Part shown: in pieces, positions 30,299 through 41,048 of the stretch
How positions within the stretch are numbered: position 1 is the first letter of the stretch
Layout of the letters: each line of letters begins with the position of its first letter
Assembly (NCBI GenBank): GCA_014529385.2
Contig: CM043943.1
Location: 106,216,855 to 106,280,854, forward strand
DNA: 64,000 bases
Direction: 5' to 3'
DNA from: Adiantum capillus-veneris
Lineage: Eukaryota > Streptophyta > Polypodiopsida > Polypodiales > Pteridaceae
The notes under the pieces: generated by a model
What the model was told of the DNA's origin: nothing
The model's database searches: none
What the model saw: only the letters and a program-made list of their open reading frames with translations
Made by a program: the position numbers and the translations under genes

Positions 30299-30791
30299 TA
30301 CCCCCCTCTTGAAAGCATTGTAATCGACCGCGATTACGTCTGCAAAACCGACAAAAGCCATAAACTGTCTTAGCAGACACTGACTGTTAGTACCTACGTA
30401 CTAGGAACACACATCTAGCACATGTACAAAAACGACAGTCACATCACACGACATCACAGGACATCACCAGACATCACAGGACATCACATGGCATTTAACA
30501 TTCATTCGGATCTTAGACCATGATTTATCGGCAATGTAGCTAGCAATCATATCTAGGTCCAATCGGGACCTCATCGATGTCCGATTGACTAACCCCTATT
30601 GCAACCATGTCTATTCGAGATCAATCAGACCAAAATGCTGCAGTCATTTCGGCTATCAGTTCCTGCACTCAAAAGAAGTCAAGAACAAATCAGTATCATT
30701 ATGAGGAATTCCATTTCATAAAGTCATACAGCAGAATACTGTCAGCTCTCAGTATCCCTGAAGCTCAAAGAGACATCAGTGACTCTAGTAT
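30299..30791 (-). other. Non-coding 3' internal region of the deleted Ty3 element
   Basis: Purine tract then non-coding sequence, with a 10-bp tandem repeat at 30437-30490. Confidence 0.6.
30437..30490. repeat. Minisatellite, GGACATCACA units
   Basis: About five 9-10-bp units of (A/G)GACATCACA. Confidence 0.85.
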
Positions 30792-31400
30792 CTAAATCAA
30801 GGCATCTGTTGACAAAGGAGTGGAGTGACTCCCCTCTTGTACATCCCACTGCACCAGATCTCCGGCCAAGCTGAATTTTGGGTTCCATTTGGAATAGACT
30901 ATGCTAAACCAAAAGCATCGAGGTAAAGTTTCACAATCTGAGGAGTATCTGCTAGGTCCTCCTCCTCCATCCACTTGACCTTTTGGCATACCAAGCAACC
31001 GCGCACAAACTCTTCCACATCTTTCTTGACTCTCGGCCAAAAGAAATATCTCTCTACCCCTTTCATGGTGGTAGCAATGCCGCGGTGACCCGTAAAAGGT
31101 AGACAGTGGCATTCAGTCATAACCTTCTCCCTCAACGGCTGTGTAACACACAACATAGTCTTTTTCATCAAGTAGCCTTCCCGAAGGGAGTATCCAGCTA
31201 CTGTCTCCCCATCCTGTAGCCGTGTGAAAATATCTGCAAAATGTGTATCTGTGGCATACTGATCGACCATATCCTCGAAGCTCCTATGATGTATCGCGGA
31301 AATAGCCAGAACCAACGGTTTTTGAGACAAAGCATCTGCCACCACATTCTTCTCTCCCTGCACATGGACAATCTGGAAGTGGAACTGTGACAAGATGTAG
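30792..31400 (-). pseudogene. RNase H end, integrase zinc finger, chromodomain tail
   Basis: Minus-strand frame with FQIVHVQGEKNVVADALS, the conserved end of Ty3 RNase H. Then CHCLPFTGHRGIATTMKGVER and FVRGCLVCQKVK follow, the H2C2 zinc-binding start of integrase. Directly after QKVK it reads EEEDLADTPQIVKLYLDAFG, the last helix of a chromodomain. The whole integrase core is therefore deleted with the frame kept. At about 31400 it is fused to protease sequence, a second deletion junction. Confidence 0.8.
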
Positions 31401-33300
31401 CTCTTGTGGTACCAAGGGATCCTGAGTAGAACGTCACTCGCGTGCCCTGAACACCCCTATCATTGCAAACAAAGTTTGCCAATGCTCGGTGTAACGGCAA
31501 CATCCCATCCGGGTGCCAGTCGAACTACCTCCGCCTGTGGCGTCAGTCTGTCGGGCGTAAGTTCAAATTGAGCCGCCAATTCCAAGTGAAAAGAAGTTGG
31601 CCTTGGCTCCTTCAAAAGAGCTTCTTGATCCTTCACTTTGCCCCAAAAGTGTCAAAGTTTGTACTTTCATTCATTAGATTCGATGCAGGTCCCACGCCAT
31701 GTGGTATCAGTTCTGCTTTTCTATCTGCCTTTTTTGCCACGTTTCTCAGCTGCTCTCGAACTCTCGGGCCTGTCGTCGCCTTCATCATTTTGTTCTTTCT
31801 GTGCCTTTTTAGGGCACTTCGCGGAGATATGTCCATGTTCCCCGCATCCAAAGCACTTCCCCTCGCTAATGAAGCGAGCTCTCTCCTCAGGAGTAAGCAT
31901 GGGTCGTGCATCCTTTTTCTCTGGGTTGCTCTTTTTCTTTCTACTTTCATTCCCAGAAGTCTGTTCGGCTCATTGTGTCATGGTCTCATCTGTGGGGTAG
32001 GTCAGACTGCCAGAGTGAATGGCAAAGCCCCTCTTCGCATGACTCATCAACTCTTGAATAGAAGCTGACTTCTGTTCCAAGCAGTGATCTCGGGTCTCTG
32101 TAGGTAGACCCAAGGTGAACCGCTCAATCTAATCTCTACACGAGATCTTCTTGAATGAAGAGGCGGGTAGAAAATAGCTCCAGAATCTTTCACAGTAAGC
32201 ATTGATTGTATCTTTTTTGGTCATCCGAAGATGGTTCCAAGCAGCTCGTATATCTCACTCAAACTCTTGAGTGAACCAAGAAGAAATAAAAAGCCTCTTG
32301 AATTTCAGCCATGTAACTGGCACAGTCTTGCTTAATAGAAGCGTGGACCACCAAGTGCGAGCATTCCCCATAAAATAAGAGGTAGCTCTCCGAATCTTGG
32401 AGTGCTCTGATTAGCGTCCTCCCGCGAAAGCGATGTCAAACTGCTGTATAAAAGACAAAGCCTTCGAAGCATCTGAGTATCCTGAGAAAGTGTCAAACTT
32501 GATCGAGTGGCCACCTTCCTTAAACTCTCGGACTTTCTTGCTTTTATCTTCGAGAAAGTCATACTGGTTGGCTTTGTAAAAATTCTTCTTGTTCGCATAA
32601 AAGTTTTCCTCATCGGAATCTGAGCTGTCTGTAGACGAGTCCTCAGTAGAACTGTCAGTCTCTGGGCGAGATGTAGCCTTCGTTGCCTTTTTCTTGCCCT
32701 TTTCGAAGCTTTGTGTCTTGCTTCGCTTTTTTGCTTTTTTTGTCTTCTTCGCTCGAGTCTGAAGAGCTAGAAGAACTGTCAGAAGAAGAAGAAGAACTGA
32801 GTAAGCCTTCAAACTTGACGCGCTTTTTCAATTTTTTTGCCTTGTCAAATGTCGATCGATGACCCAAATATCCCGGGAAGTCAGTGCCTTTCTTTTGCCT
32901 TTCTTTTGCACGTCGAAAAGCTGAGCAATCCGAGCATTAACCACGTTCTCCAGTTCCTTCTCCGTATATTTCTTGGAGAACAGAAGGTTTCTTGAGAGCG
33001 GGTTTCGCGAGTGGTGTTGTGGTTCTTTCCCACTCCATCTGTACCTCTTCCAAAGAGGTCTGGTTCATATATTTTGCCATCTTCGGGTCCTTGGCAAAAT
33101 TGAGCATCATCTTTGTTGCATTGCCAATCAATTGACGACGCTCCATCTCTCTTTGCTCCGCCTGAGTAGGCCGAGGCGGGCTATACTCTCTGTCTGAATC
33201 TTCGTTGTGATCCCAGCCCGCATCTCCAGATGCAGAGGGAGTCGATTGATCATTGCCTGAAGCCATAGGTGTCGCGGAATTTTTTTTTTCGGGCATCGGA
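31401..33300 (-). pseudogene. Gag and partial protease of the deleted Ty3 element
   Basis: Gag starts near 33297 (MPEKKNSATPMASGND). It has SPPRPTQAEQREMERRQL, a Ser/Asp/Lys-rich low-complexity stretch, then NFYANKKNFYKANQYDFLED and KALSFIQQFDIAFAGG (capsid). The zinc knuckle CFGCGEHGHISAKC is complete. Frameshifts lie near 32900, 32780 and 32400, and stops follow. The protease part breaks off after RIPWYHK at about 31405. The same gag is found on the plus strand at 38973. Confidence 0.75.
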
Positions 33301-33326
33301 TTTCCCGTAGAAGAGAAATCAGCCGT

Positions 33327-33338
33327 GCTTTGATACCA
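33327..33338 (-). other. Primer-binding site
   Basis: TGGTATCAAAGC on the minus strand, one base beyond the 5' LTR. Confidence 0.8.
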
Positions 33339-33339
33339 C

Positions 33340-33839
33340 TGTAACAGACTTGGACACTCCAAGTCAAAAATCAATCGCGACAACACCAAATAACCACTTC
33401 AAAACAATTCACAGATCACAATAGATTTGCACTGGCCCGGCGGAGTTCCGTGCCTAGAGATATTGGCCCCAAAGACTGGCGCCCCTTTCGGTATTTCTTT
33501 TTGTATTAATCAATCATCAAAGTACAAGAGAGCGGTTAGGGTTTCACTCTCAGACTCTGCGTCCAGATGCTCTGAGAAGTGAGGCCCTCACCACTAATTT
33601 AAAGGTACAAGGGATGCCCAAAAGCAGAGCCCCAAAAGCTTTCCAGTTAAAAGCATCAGTTCTCTCTCTCTCTTAGAGAGTCTTTTCTCTTTTTTTTCAA
33701 TAAAAAAAAGCAAAATTCGGGTCGCTCATAGTTTCAAAAAAAATTAGGGTTTTTGGCAGAAATTAGGGTTTGCAGGAATTTTAGGGTTTCGGGCAGAAAT
33801 TAGGGTTTTTGTTGTCCGCCACGTCATCACTTTGTGACA
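33340..33839 (-). repeat. 5' LTR of the deleted Ty3 element
   Basis: 500 bp, same ends as 29775-30298, differing by small indels and scattered substitutions. The intact CATGA duplication lies just outside. Confidence 0.9.
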
Positions 33840-33844
33840 CATGA

Positions 33845-34198
33845 CACAGTCTCAGAAAGAGCACAAGAAAGATTGGCCATCAAGCATCGGCATTTCCATT
33901 GTGATTTGCCACAGTTGATAGATTTAGATCAGAAAGACAAGTTTCGATTCCACTTTTTGCGTGTATTTGATGAATGGTTTGACACTCCGCCACTTTGTTC
34001 ATCTCCATTGCATGGACATTCATTTAGGAAGCATAGTATTTTTCCAATCACTCTACATGGAATCAGTATGTTCATGTTTTTGTGTTGGAAGTGGTTACAT
34101 GAATTTTCCTCCTTGGAGATTCTTGAAGAAGGTGGACCTACGTCCATAGACGCAATTGGACCATTGAAGCAGCCATAGATCACGCTGTGTCGCTTTCG
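33845..34198 (+). CDS. Unrecognised open frame at the 3' end of Ty3-C
   Basis: About 110 open codons (to a stop at 34176) continuing the Ty3-C plus strand after the deleted-Ty3 insertion. It includes HRHFHCDLPQLIDLDQKDKF and FDEWFDTPPLCSSPLHGHSF, with aromatic and Cys residues in the second half. I cannot match it to integrase, chromodomain or RNase H. Similar 3' frames of unknown role occur in some plant Ty3 elements. Followed by non-coding sequence to the purine tract. Confidence 0.35.
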
Positions 34199-34354
34199 AC
34201 GCAGCCCAAAGAAGCAAGCATTGCAGACTTTTATAAAGTTCAAGTATCGCAAGACCCACGCATCAGAGTGGGCCGGCGAAGAGTCCTTCTAGGATTCTAG
34301 ACATTGTTGGCGCTCTCCCTCCACGCCATACAGTTCGGTACCAGTACCTCACTT

Positions 34355-34368
34355 TAAAAAGGAGGGGA
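34355..34368 (+). other. Polypurine tract of Ty3-C
   Basis: AAAAAGGAGGGGA directly before the LTR start; primes plus-strand DNA synthesis. Confidence 0.75.
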
Positions 34369-35548
34369 TGTCACGTGCACATCTAAGCCTATGTGCATGT
34401 GGACAAGCTACTTCAGGTCCAGGGTTCAGGTCAGCAAAGGAAGTGTTCTGGCACCTTTGTGAGCCTGTGCACAGGCAGTGCATGTCCAGGTACTTAGAGT
34501 AGCTGCATATCCTCTGGTTGCACACAGCATGATCATCAAGATTACAGTCAGTAGCCATCATGAGCATTTTACAGTGCATAGAATCCATTTTTCCTGTTTT
34601 AGCCATTTTTCACTTATTATTAATAAGTGACTTTGTTGGGAAATTGGGTAGGGCTTTTTTGATAAGTTGATATATAAGAAAGTTAGCGCTAGCACTTTCT
34701 GGCAGAAGAGGCAGCAGAGTTCCAGCAACTGGCAGTGCACCTTCTTAGCAAGACCCGGCAAGACAACCTAGCGTTTTTCAGCCAACAAGACAAACTGGCA
34801 TTTTTCACCAGCAAATCAGCCGTGGTGTTTTGCAGATTGCAGATCAACCGTGGCGCTTGCAGATCACAGAATTCAGCCTAGCGTTTTTGCAATTGCAGAT
34901 CATCATCAGTGTTTTGCAGATTCCCGGCGACAGATCCAGCCCTAGCATCAGCGTTTTCAGTTTTCAGCAGTTAGACTCCGCACAAGAGCCCCAAACCTCG
35001 CAGATCTCACCTCTCCGCAACAGATCCTCGCCGCACGGTCAGATCAGCCATCGGTTTCAGTTTCAGCATGCTGTTCGCAGATTTCAGCATCTGTGTGTCA
35101 GTGCATCGTCGGCGTGTCGTTGCCATCGCCGTCCTCGACACAGTGTCAGATTCCAGCAGATAGCAAATTTGCAGATTTCATCCCTTAGCGTTTTCAGATT
35201 TCAGCTTGTCTCGTCGCCGTCATCATTGTTGTTGACATCGTCGGAAAGTCCATTGCATCTAGACCATTGTACCAGATTTGTGCAATCAGTAGTATAGACC
35301 TCTCTTGCCATAGAAAGTGGGGCCCTTGGAGGAGGGTTTCACAACATTTTGGTGTCGTATTCTTCTCTCTCTATCTCTCAGTCTCAGCACCTTCATTCAC
35401 AATGTCATTCACTTTGTTTATGATCATTTGCACTCTCTCACTAAAGGAATGGAAAGCTCTCTCTTCCGTAAGTAAAAGGAACCCTTGAGCACAGTTCGGA
35501 GCACTCATCTTGAGCAAAGTTAAACATTCACTTCCGTTGCACCTTACA
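34369..35548 (+). repeat. Ty3-C right LTR (C)
   Basis: 1180 bp, TGTCACGTGCACATC to GCACCTTACA. Contains the palindrome at 34610-34630 and TATA box GATATATAAG near 34668. Confidence 0.9.
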
Positions 35549-36590
35549 ACAGCTTCGTTCAAGACTCCTCCCTTGAAACCAGTCCTTTGACAACAAACTT
35601 CCCAAGAAGGGCTCTTCCTTGCTGTGCTGGTTCAATAATCCCAAACCCGCTCGGTGAGAATAAGGTAGAGTGATGACCTCCCAGGCTACTTTGGCCCGGG
35701 CTAATTGGTGGTTGCGTCCTAACCAAAGAAAGTTCCTGATCAGCCTCTCTAGCTGGTTGATACAGGAACTCAAGAAAATCGAGTAAGACGTGAGTAGCCA
35801 ACAACACCTACTTGGCCACTACTACTTCGCTGCCAAAGAGAGCCGTGCCAAACTCCAATGCAACAGTTTCCTCCTATTAGGCAAGAGGAGGGGAGCAGTT
35901 TGCTGCTTAGGGGACAAGGGGACAAGTCTAGGCCAACCTGACAGCCCAAGTAACGAACTGCAAGCCTTGGGAAAATCCATCTAAAACCCTCACCTGGAGA
36001 CCAATTAGGCGTATGAGCACTCCCAACCCAGAAAGCTAGAGTCTTCCTCCAGTTGATCAGTGCCCCTAATGCACAACAGAACGCTCAAGAGCTTGCTCAC
36101 ACCTGTGCAGATTGGCCTCTTGGCCCTCCAAGTACAAGGCTGTCGTTGTCGTCAAACTCAGCGTCAAGAAGCTCATCTTCCCTAATAGGAAGCTCAAGAC
36201 CACGCAAACCAACATGCCGAGAAGTCAAAATATGTTCATCGCGTAAGCATAGAACAGAAAGAGAAAGGGGGCAAGAGGGCAACTTTGTCTGACCGAATGC
36301 GTGAGCAAGAAGCGTTCCCCTCTTTCCCCTGCCAAGCGCACCTGATTGTGCGCATGCGTGTATAGAGCTGACACACTTGTTATCCAAGCATCTGAAAAAC
36401 TGATCTTGCGTAAGGTGCCCTCCCTCGAGGAAGTCCCAGTCAACTCTGTCGTAGGCCAGATCCTCTCCTCGGAGACGCGCGAGGGCAGACGCCTCCCAAA
36501 AAGTGAAGATGTTGTCAAGGATACTATGCTTCTTGACAAAGCCTGTTTGGGTCACATGTATAATGCTCTCTAGGAGTGGCTGAAAATGTC
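35549..36590 (-). pseudogene. LINE-A reverse transcriptase
   Basis: Non-LTR RT read on the minus strand. TQTGFVKKHSILDNIFTFWEA is the start of the palm. DRVDWDFLEG (catalytic Asp), SVRQSCPLAPFLFLFYAYAM and GLRGLELPIREDELLDAEF follow. The FADD catalytic box reads FDDND after a small deletion. INQLERLIRNFLW and ALLGKFVVKGL end the fragment at LTR C. Multiple frameshifts. Continues at 19406 beyond Ty3-C. Upstream (5') part is lost near 36590. Confidence 0.75.
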
Positions 36591-36594
36591 AAAT

Positions 36595-38388
36595 TTGTCC
36601 GACCTTGAGAAGGAACGACGGGAATTTTTGCAAGCTTAGACCGACTGTTTCTGTGAAGGCTCTCCTCAACGTCCTGAAGATCACACTACTGATTTGATTT
36701 TGAGCAGTACGCCACCGAACTGGCCACCTTACATAGTAAGAAGAGCCGAAAACGAAGAGTGAAAGAATTGTTGGAAAAGGATTGATTGAACTTTGTACAT
36801 CACCGTTTTGTTCGCTAGTGTTGTTGGTTCTAAAGAAAGACGGATCTTGGAGAATGCGCATTCACTACAGGGCTTTTAATAAAATCACCATCAAGAACAG
36901 GTTTCCAATACCGAGGATTGATGGTATACTGGACAGGTTATAGGGTTCTACTTGTTTTAGTAGAATCGACTTGAAAAGTGGTTATCATTAGATCATGATT
37001 GCTCCTAGGGATATATACAAGACCGCATTCAGTACGTTCTTTGTATTGTACGAGTATATGGTGATGCCTCTTGGTCTCACAAATGCTCTTGCAGCGTTCA
37101 ATAGAATGATGGACATGATTTTTTGAGAGTATAGGTCATTTGTGGGCACCTTTTTCAATGACAGTATTGTATTCTCCAAGAATGAGGCAGAGCATCGACA
37201 CCACCTATTACACGTTTTTCAGGCACTGAGGTAACATTGGTTGGTGGCGAATGGGAAGAAGGTGAGTTTTTCTTACGAGGGATCCACTTTTTTGGACACA
37301 TCGTCTCTGCGGAGGAGGCTGAGACCATCAAAGATTGGCCAGATTTGAAGAATGTTCATGAGGTTCGAAGCTTTTTGGGTTTGTGCTCTTACTATCGGGG
37401 GTTCATTTGAAAGTGTGTGGACATTGCTTCTCCTTTGCATGCTTTGACACAGAAAGGGGTTCCTTTCACTTAGGGCATCTGAAATTGCGGCCTTCAAGAC
37501 TCTCAAGGAGAAATTGACAACTGGCCCAATGTTGGTTTTGCCAGACTTGCAAAAGCTAATTGAGGTATACTGTGATGCCTGTGGCTCTAGTTTGGGAGCG
37601 GTCTTGATGCAAGAAGGCCATGTTGTAGCCTATGAGAGCGGAATGTTTTCTAGACCAAAATGGGATGCACAGATATTACGAGGAAATGTTGGCAGTTATC
37701 CATGCTCTTAATCAGTGGCGACATGAGCCGATTTTAGAGTGTTCACCGATCACCAGAGTTCATGCTATTTCTTGTCTCAGAAGCAGCTTTTGGACAAGCA
37801 GAAGTGGTGGACAAACGTTTTGTCACAATTTCACTTTCAAATTGTGCATGTTCAAGGACAGAATAATGTGGTGGCAGATGCACTGTCTCGTAAGCCTTTG
37901 GTTTTGGCTATTTCGGCAGTTCATCATCCTAGCTTCGAGGATATGGTAGATCATTGTGCCACAGATCCAGATTTTGCAAACATCTCTGACCGATTGTAGA
38001 GTAAGAAAGTAGTTGCGGGCTATTCACTCAAGGAAGGCTTTATGATGCGGAAGAAATTGTTGTGTGTTACACATGCACTGAGAAATAAGGTTTTGATAGA
38101 GTGCCATTGTTTCGGGCCAATGCGACTTAAGACACCACCTTGAAAGGTGTGGAACCGTTTTTTTGTTGGCCGAAGCTCAAAAAGCATGTGGATGAGTTTG
38201 TTCGCAGCTGTTTGATATGCCTGAAGGTCAAGATGGCAGGCGTAAGGCACCTTGTCTTTTGCAACCTTTACCTATACTTAGCCGACCTTAGGAAAGTATA
38301 GGAGTGGATTTTATTTTTGATCTTCCCAAGACTCAGAGTGGACACAATGGCATCTGTACAGTCATCGACAGATTTTGCAAGCAGACTC
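36595..38388 (+). pseudogene. Ty3/Gypsy pol fragment: RT, RNase H, integrase start
   Basis: 5'-truncated element. RT: VLKKDGSWRMRIHYRAFNKI, NRFPIPRIDGI, RIDLKSGYH, and the catalytic box FFNDSIVFS in place of Y/F-x-DD. RNase H: IEVYCDACGSSLGAVLMQEG, then FQIVHVQGQNNVVADALSR. Integrase zinc-binding region follows, and the core begins TVIDRFCKQT at 38361. At least ten stops and several frameshifts. It ends where the LTR at 38389 begins. Confidence 0.8.
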
Positions 38389-38900
38389 TGTCACAAAGTG
38401 ATGACGTGGCTACCGACAGCAGAAGCCCTAATTTCTGCCAGAAACCATAAAATTACTTCAAACCCTAATTTCTGCCAAAAACCCTAATTTTCAAAATCGC
38501 AAAGGCGGAATTAAAAAAAAAAAAAAAAAGAGCGACGCAAATCCTAGCTTTTTGCTACGCAAGGATTTTGGATGAGAGAAAGAGAGTTGAATTGCTTTAT
38601 TTTAACTTTCATCGAGAGAGAGAGAGAATTTGCTTTTGCTTTCAAGCTTTTGGGGCTCTGCTTTTGGGCATCCCTTGTAACCTTTAAACTAGTGGTGAGG
38701 GCCTCACTTCTCAAAGCATCTGGACGCAGAGTCTGAGAGTAAAACCCGAGCCACTCTCTTGTACTTTGAACCGATTAATACAAACAGAAATACCGAAAGG
38801 GGCGCCAATGCAAATCTATTGTGATCTGCGAATTGTTTTGAAGTGGTTATTTGGTGCTGTCGCGATTGATTCTTGACTCGGAGTGTCCAAGTCTGTTACA
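38389..38900 (+). repeat. 5' LTR of a second Ty3/Gypsy copy (Ty3-Y)
   Basis: 512 bp, TGTCACAAAGTGATGACG to TCCAAGTCTGTTACA, same family as the deleted Ty3 element but in plus orientation. Begins exactly inside the integrase of the previous fragment. No matching partner LTR is in view. Confidence 0.85.
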
Positions 38901-38901
38901 G

Positions 38902-38913
38902 TGGTATCAGAGC
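38902..38913 (+). other. Primer-binding site
   Basis: TGGTATCAGAGC, a perfect match to the plant Met-tRNA consensus. Confidence 0.9.
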
Positions 38914-38972
38914 ACGACCGATTTCTCTTGTACAGGAAATCCGATCCCCAATTTTTTTTTCCCGCGGCACCT

Positions 38973-40640
38973 ATGGCTTCACGCAAGGATCAGTCGACTC
39001 CCTCTGCATCTGGAGATGCGGGCAGGGATCAGAACGAAGATTCTGACAGAGAGTATGGCCCGCCTCGGCCTACTTAGGCGGAGCAAAGAGAGATAAAGCG
39101 TCGTCAATTGATCGGCGATGCAACAAAGATGATGCTCAGTATTGCGAAGGATCCCAAATTGGCAAAATATATGAGCGAGACTTCTTTTTAGGAAGTGCAT
39201 GCGCAGTGGCAGAAAACCACTACACCACCCCTGAAACCCGCTCTCAAGAAACCTTCTAATCACAAACAGTATACAGAGAAGGAATTATAAGAGGTGCTTG
39301 ATGCACGGATTGCTCAGCTTTTTGACGCGCAAAAGAAAGCCAAAAAGCACGGCAAAAAGCAAAAGAAAAGCACTGACTTCTCGGGATATTTGGGTTGTTA
39401 GTCGACATTTGACAAGGCAAAGAAACAGAAGAAGCGTGTTCGATCTGAAGGAGTACCCAGTTCTTCTTCTTCTTCTTCTAACAGTTCTTCTAGCTCTTCA
39501 GATTTGAGCGAAGAAGACAGAAAAGGTAAAAAGCGAAGTAAGAAACAAAGCTTCGGAAAGGGCAAGAAAAAGGCAAAGAAGACTAAATCTCGCCCAGAGA
39601 CTGACAGTTCTACCGAGGACTCGTCTACAGACAACTCAGATTCTGATGATGGAAACTTCTATGCGAACAAGAAGAATTTTTACAAAGCCAACTTGTATGA
39701 CTTTCTCGAAGATAAAAGCAAGAAAGTCCGAGAGTTTAAGGAAGGTGGCCACTCGATCAAGTTTGATATCTTTTTCAGGATACTCAGATGCTTCAAAGGC
39801 TTTGTCTTTTATACAGCAGTTTGACATTGCTTTCGCGGGAGGACGCTATTCAGAGCACACTCCAAGATTCGGAGAGCTACCTCTTACCGTAAGGGGATTG
39901 CTCGTACTTGGTGGTCCACGCTTCTTTTAAACAAGACTGCGCCAGTTAAATGGCTGAAATTTAAAAAGCTTTTTATTTCTTCTTGGTTGACGCAAGAATA
40001 TGAACAAGATATATAAGTTGCTTGGAACCATCTTTGGATGACCAAGAAAGATACAGTCAATGCTTTTGTGAAAGATTCTGGAACTCTTTTCTACCCGTCT
40101 CTTCATTCAAGAAGATCTCGTTCAGAGAACAGATTGAGCGGTTCACCTTGGGTCTACCTACAGAGATCCGAGATCACTGCTTGGAACAGAAGTCAGCTTC
40201 TATTCAAGAGTTGATGAGTCATGCGAAGCGGGGCTTTGCCATTCACTCTGGCAGTCTGGCCTACCCCACAGATGAGGGCATGACACAACGAGCCGAACAG
40301 ACTTCTGGGAATGAAAGTAGAAAGAAAAAGAGCAACCCAGAAAAAAATGATGCACGACCCAAGTTTACTCCTGAGGAGAGAGCTCGCTTCATCAGAGAGG
40401 GGAAGTGCTTTGGATGCGGGGAACAGTGACATATCTCCGCGAAGTGCCCTAAAAAGGCACAGAAAGAACAGAATGATAAAGACGACGACAGGCCTGAGGT
40501 TCGAGAGCAGCTGAGGAATGTGGCAGAAAAGGCAGATAGAAAAGCAGAACTGGTATCACATGGCGTGGGACCTGCACCGAATCTAATGAATGAAAGTACA
40601 AACGTTGTCGCTTTTGGGGCAAAGTGAAGGATCAGGAAGC
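38973..40640 (+). pseudogene. Ty3-Y gag
   Basis: Starts MASRKDQSTPSASGDAG. It has a Ser-rich run and a Lys-rich stretch, then NFYANKKNFYKANLYDFLED, capsid remnants and LPTEIRDHCLEQKSASIQEL. The zinc knuckle CFGCGEQ-stop-HISAKC has a TGA at the Gly codon. At least six stops and two frameshifts. Parallel to the gag of the minus-strand deleted element, which keeps the knuckle. Confidence 0.75.
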
Positions 40641-41048
40641 TCTTTTGAAGGAGCCAAGGCCAACTTCTTTTCACTTGGAATTGGCGGCTCGATTTGGAAA
40701 TTAAGCCCCACAGACTCCCACCATAGGCGGAGGTAGTTCGATTGGCACCCGGATGGGATGTTGCCATTACACCAAGCATTGGCAAACTTCGCTTGCAATG
40801 ACAGGGGTTGTCACGGCACGCAAGTGACGTTCTACTCAGGATCCCTTGGTACCACAAGAACTATGCCGTGGTTGACTACTGGGCCGAGAAAGTGACTTTG
40901 ATAAATGAAGGGCTTAGAGATTGTACTTGATGAACTTAAGTTTCTTACTCATTCTTTTGGGAGAGAACTGAACGCTGGATAAAGGTTGAATATGTTTTGA
41001 CCTTATCAAAAGAACGCAAGATTTTTCTCCACACTCATGCCGATTGCT
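40641..41048 (+). pseudogene. Ty3-Y protease remnant
   Basis: Short matches only: LELAARFG, APGWDVAITPS, WYHKNYAVVDYWAEKVTLIN and EIVLDELK in changing frames. No active-site D-S/T-G found. Confidence 0.5.

Larger units (their letters stand above)
29775..33839 (-). mobile_element. Complete but internally deleted Ty3/Gypsy element
   Basis: 4065 bp with LTRs of 524 bp (29775-30298) and 500 bp (33340-33839), primer site, polypurine tract and a perfect CATGA target duplication (29770-29774 and 33840-33844). Internally it keeps gag, part of the protease, the end of RNase H, the zinc-binding end of integrase and the tail of a chromodomain. RT and the integrase core are missing, so it depended on a relative. 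Confidence 0.9.
19407..35548 (+). mobile_element. Ty3-C, large Ty3/Gypsy element inserted in LINE-A
   Basis: Bounded by related LTRs (19407-21821 and 34369-35548) and near-identical target duplications (ACAAC at 19402-19406, ACAGC at 35549-35553). LINE-A reading stops at one side and resumes at the other. Interior order: extra LINE piece and second LTR (from a duplication), primer site, leader, gag, protease, zinc-binding/integrase-like region, an unrecognised frame, polypurine tract. Reverse transcriptase and RNase H are absent, so this copy could not move by itself. Confidence 0.7.
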
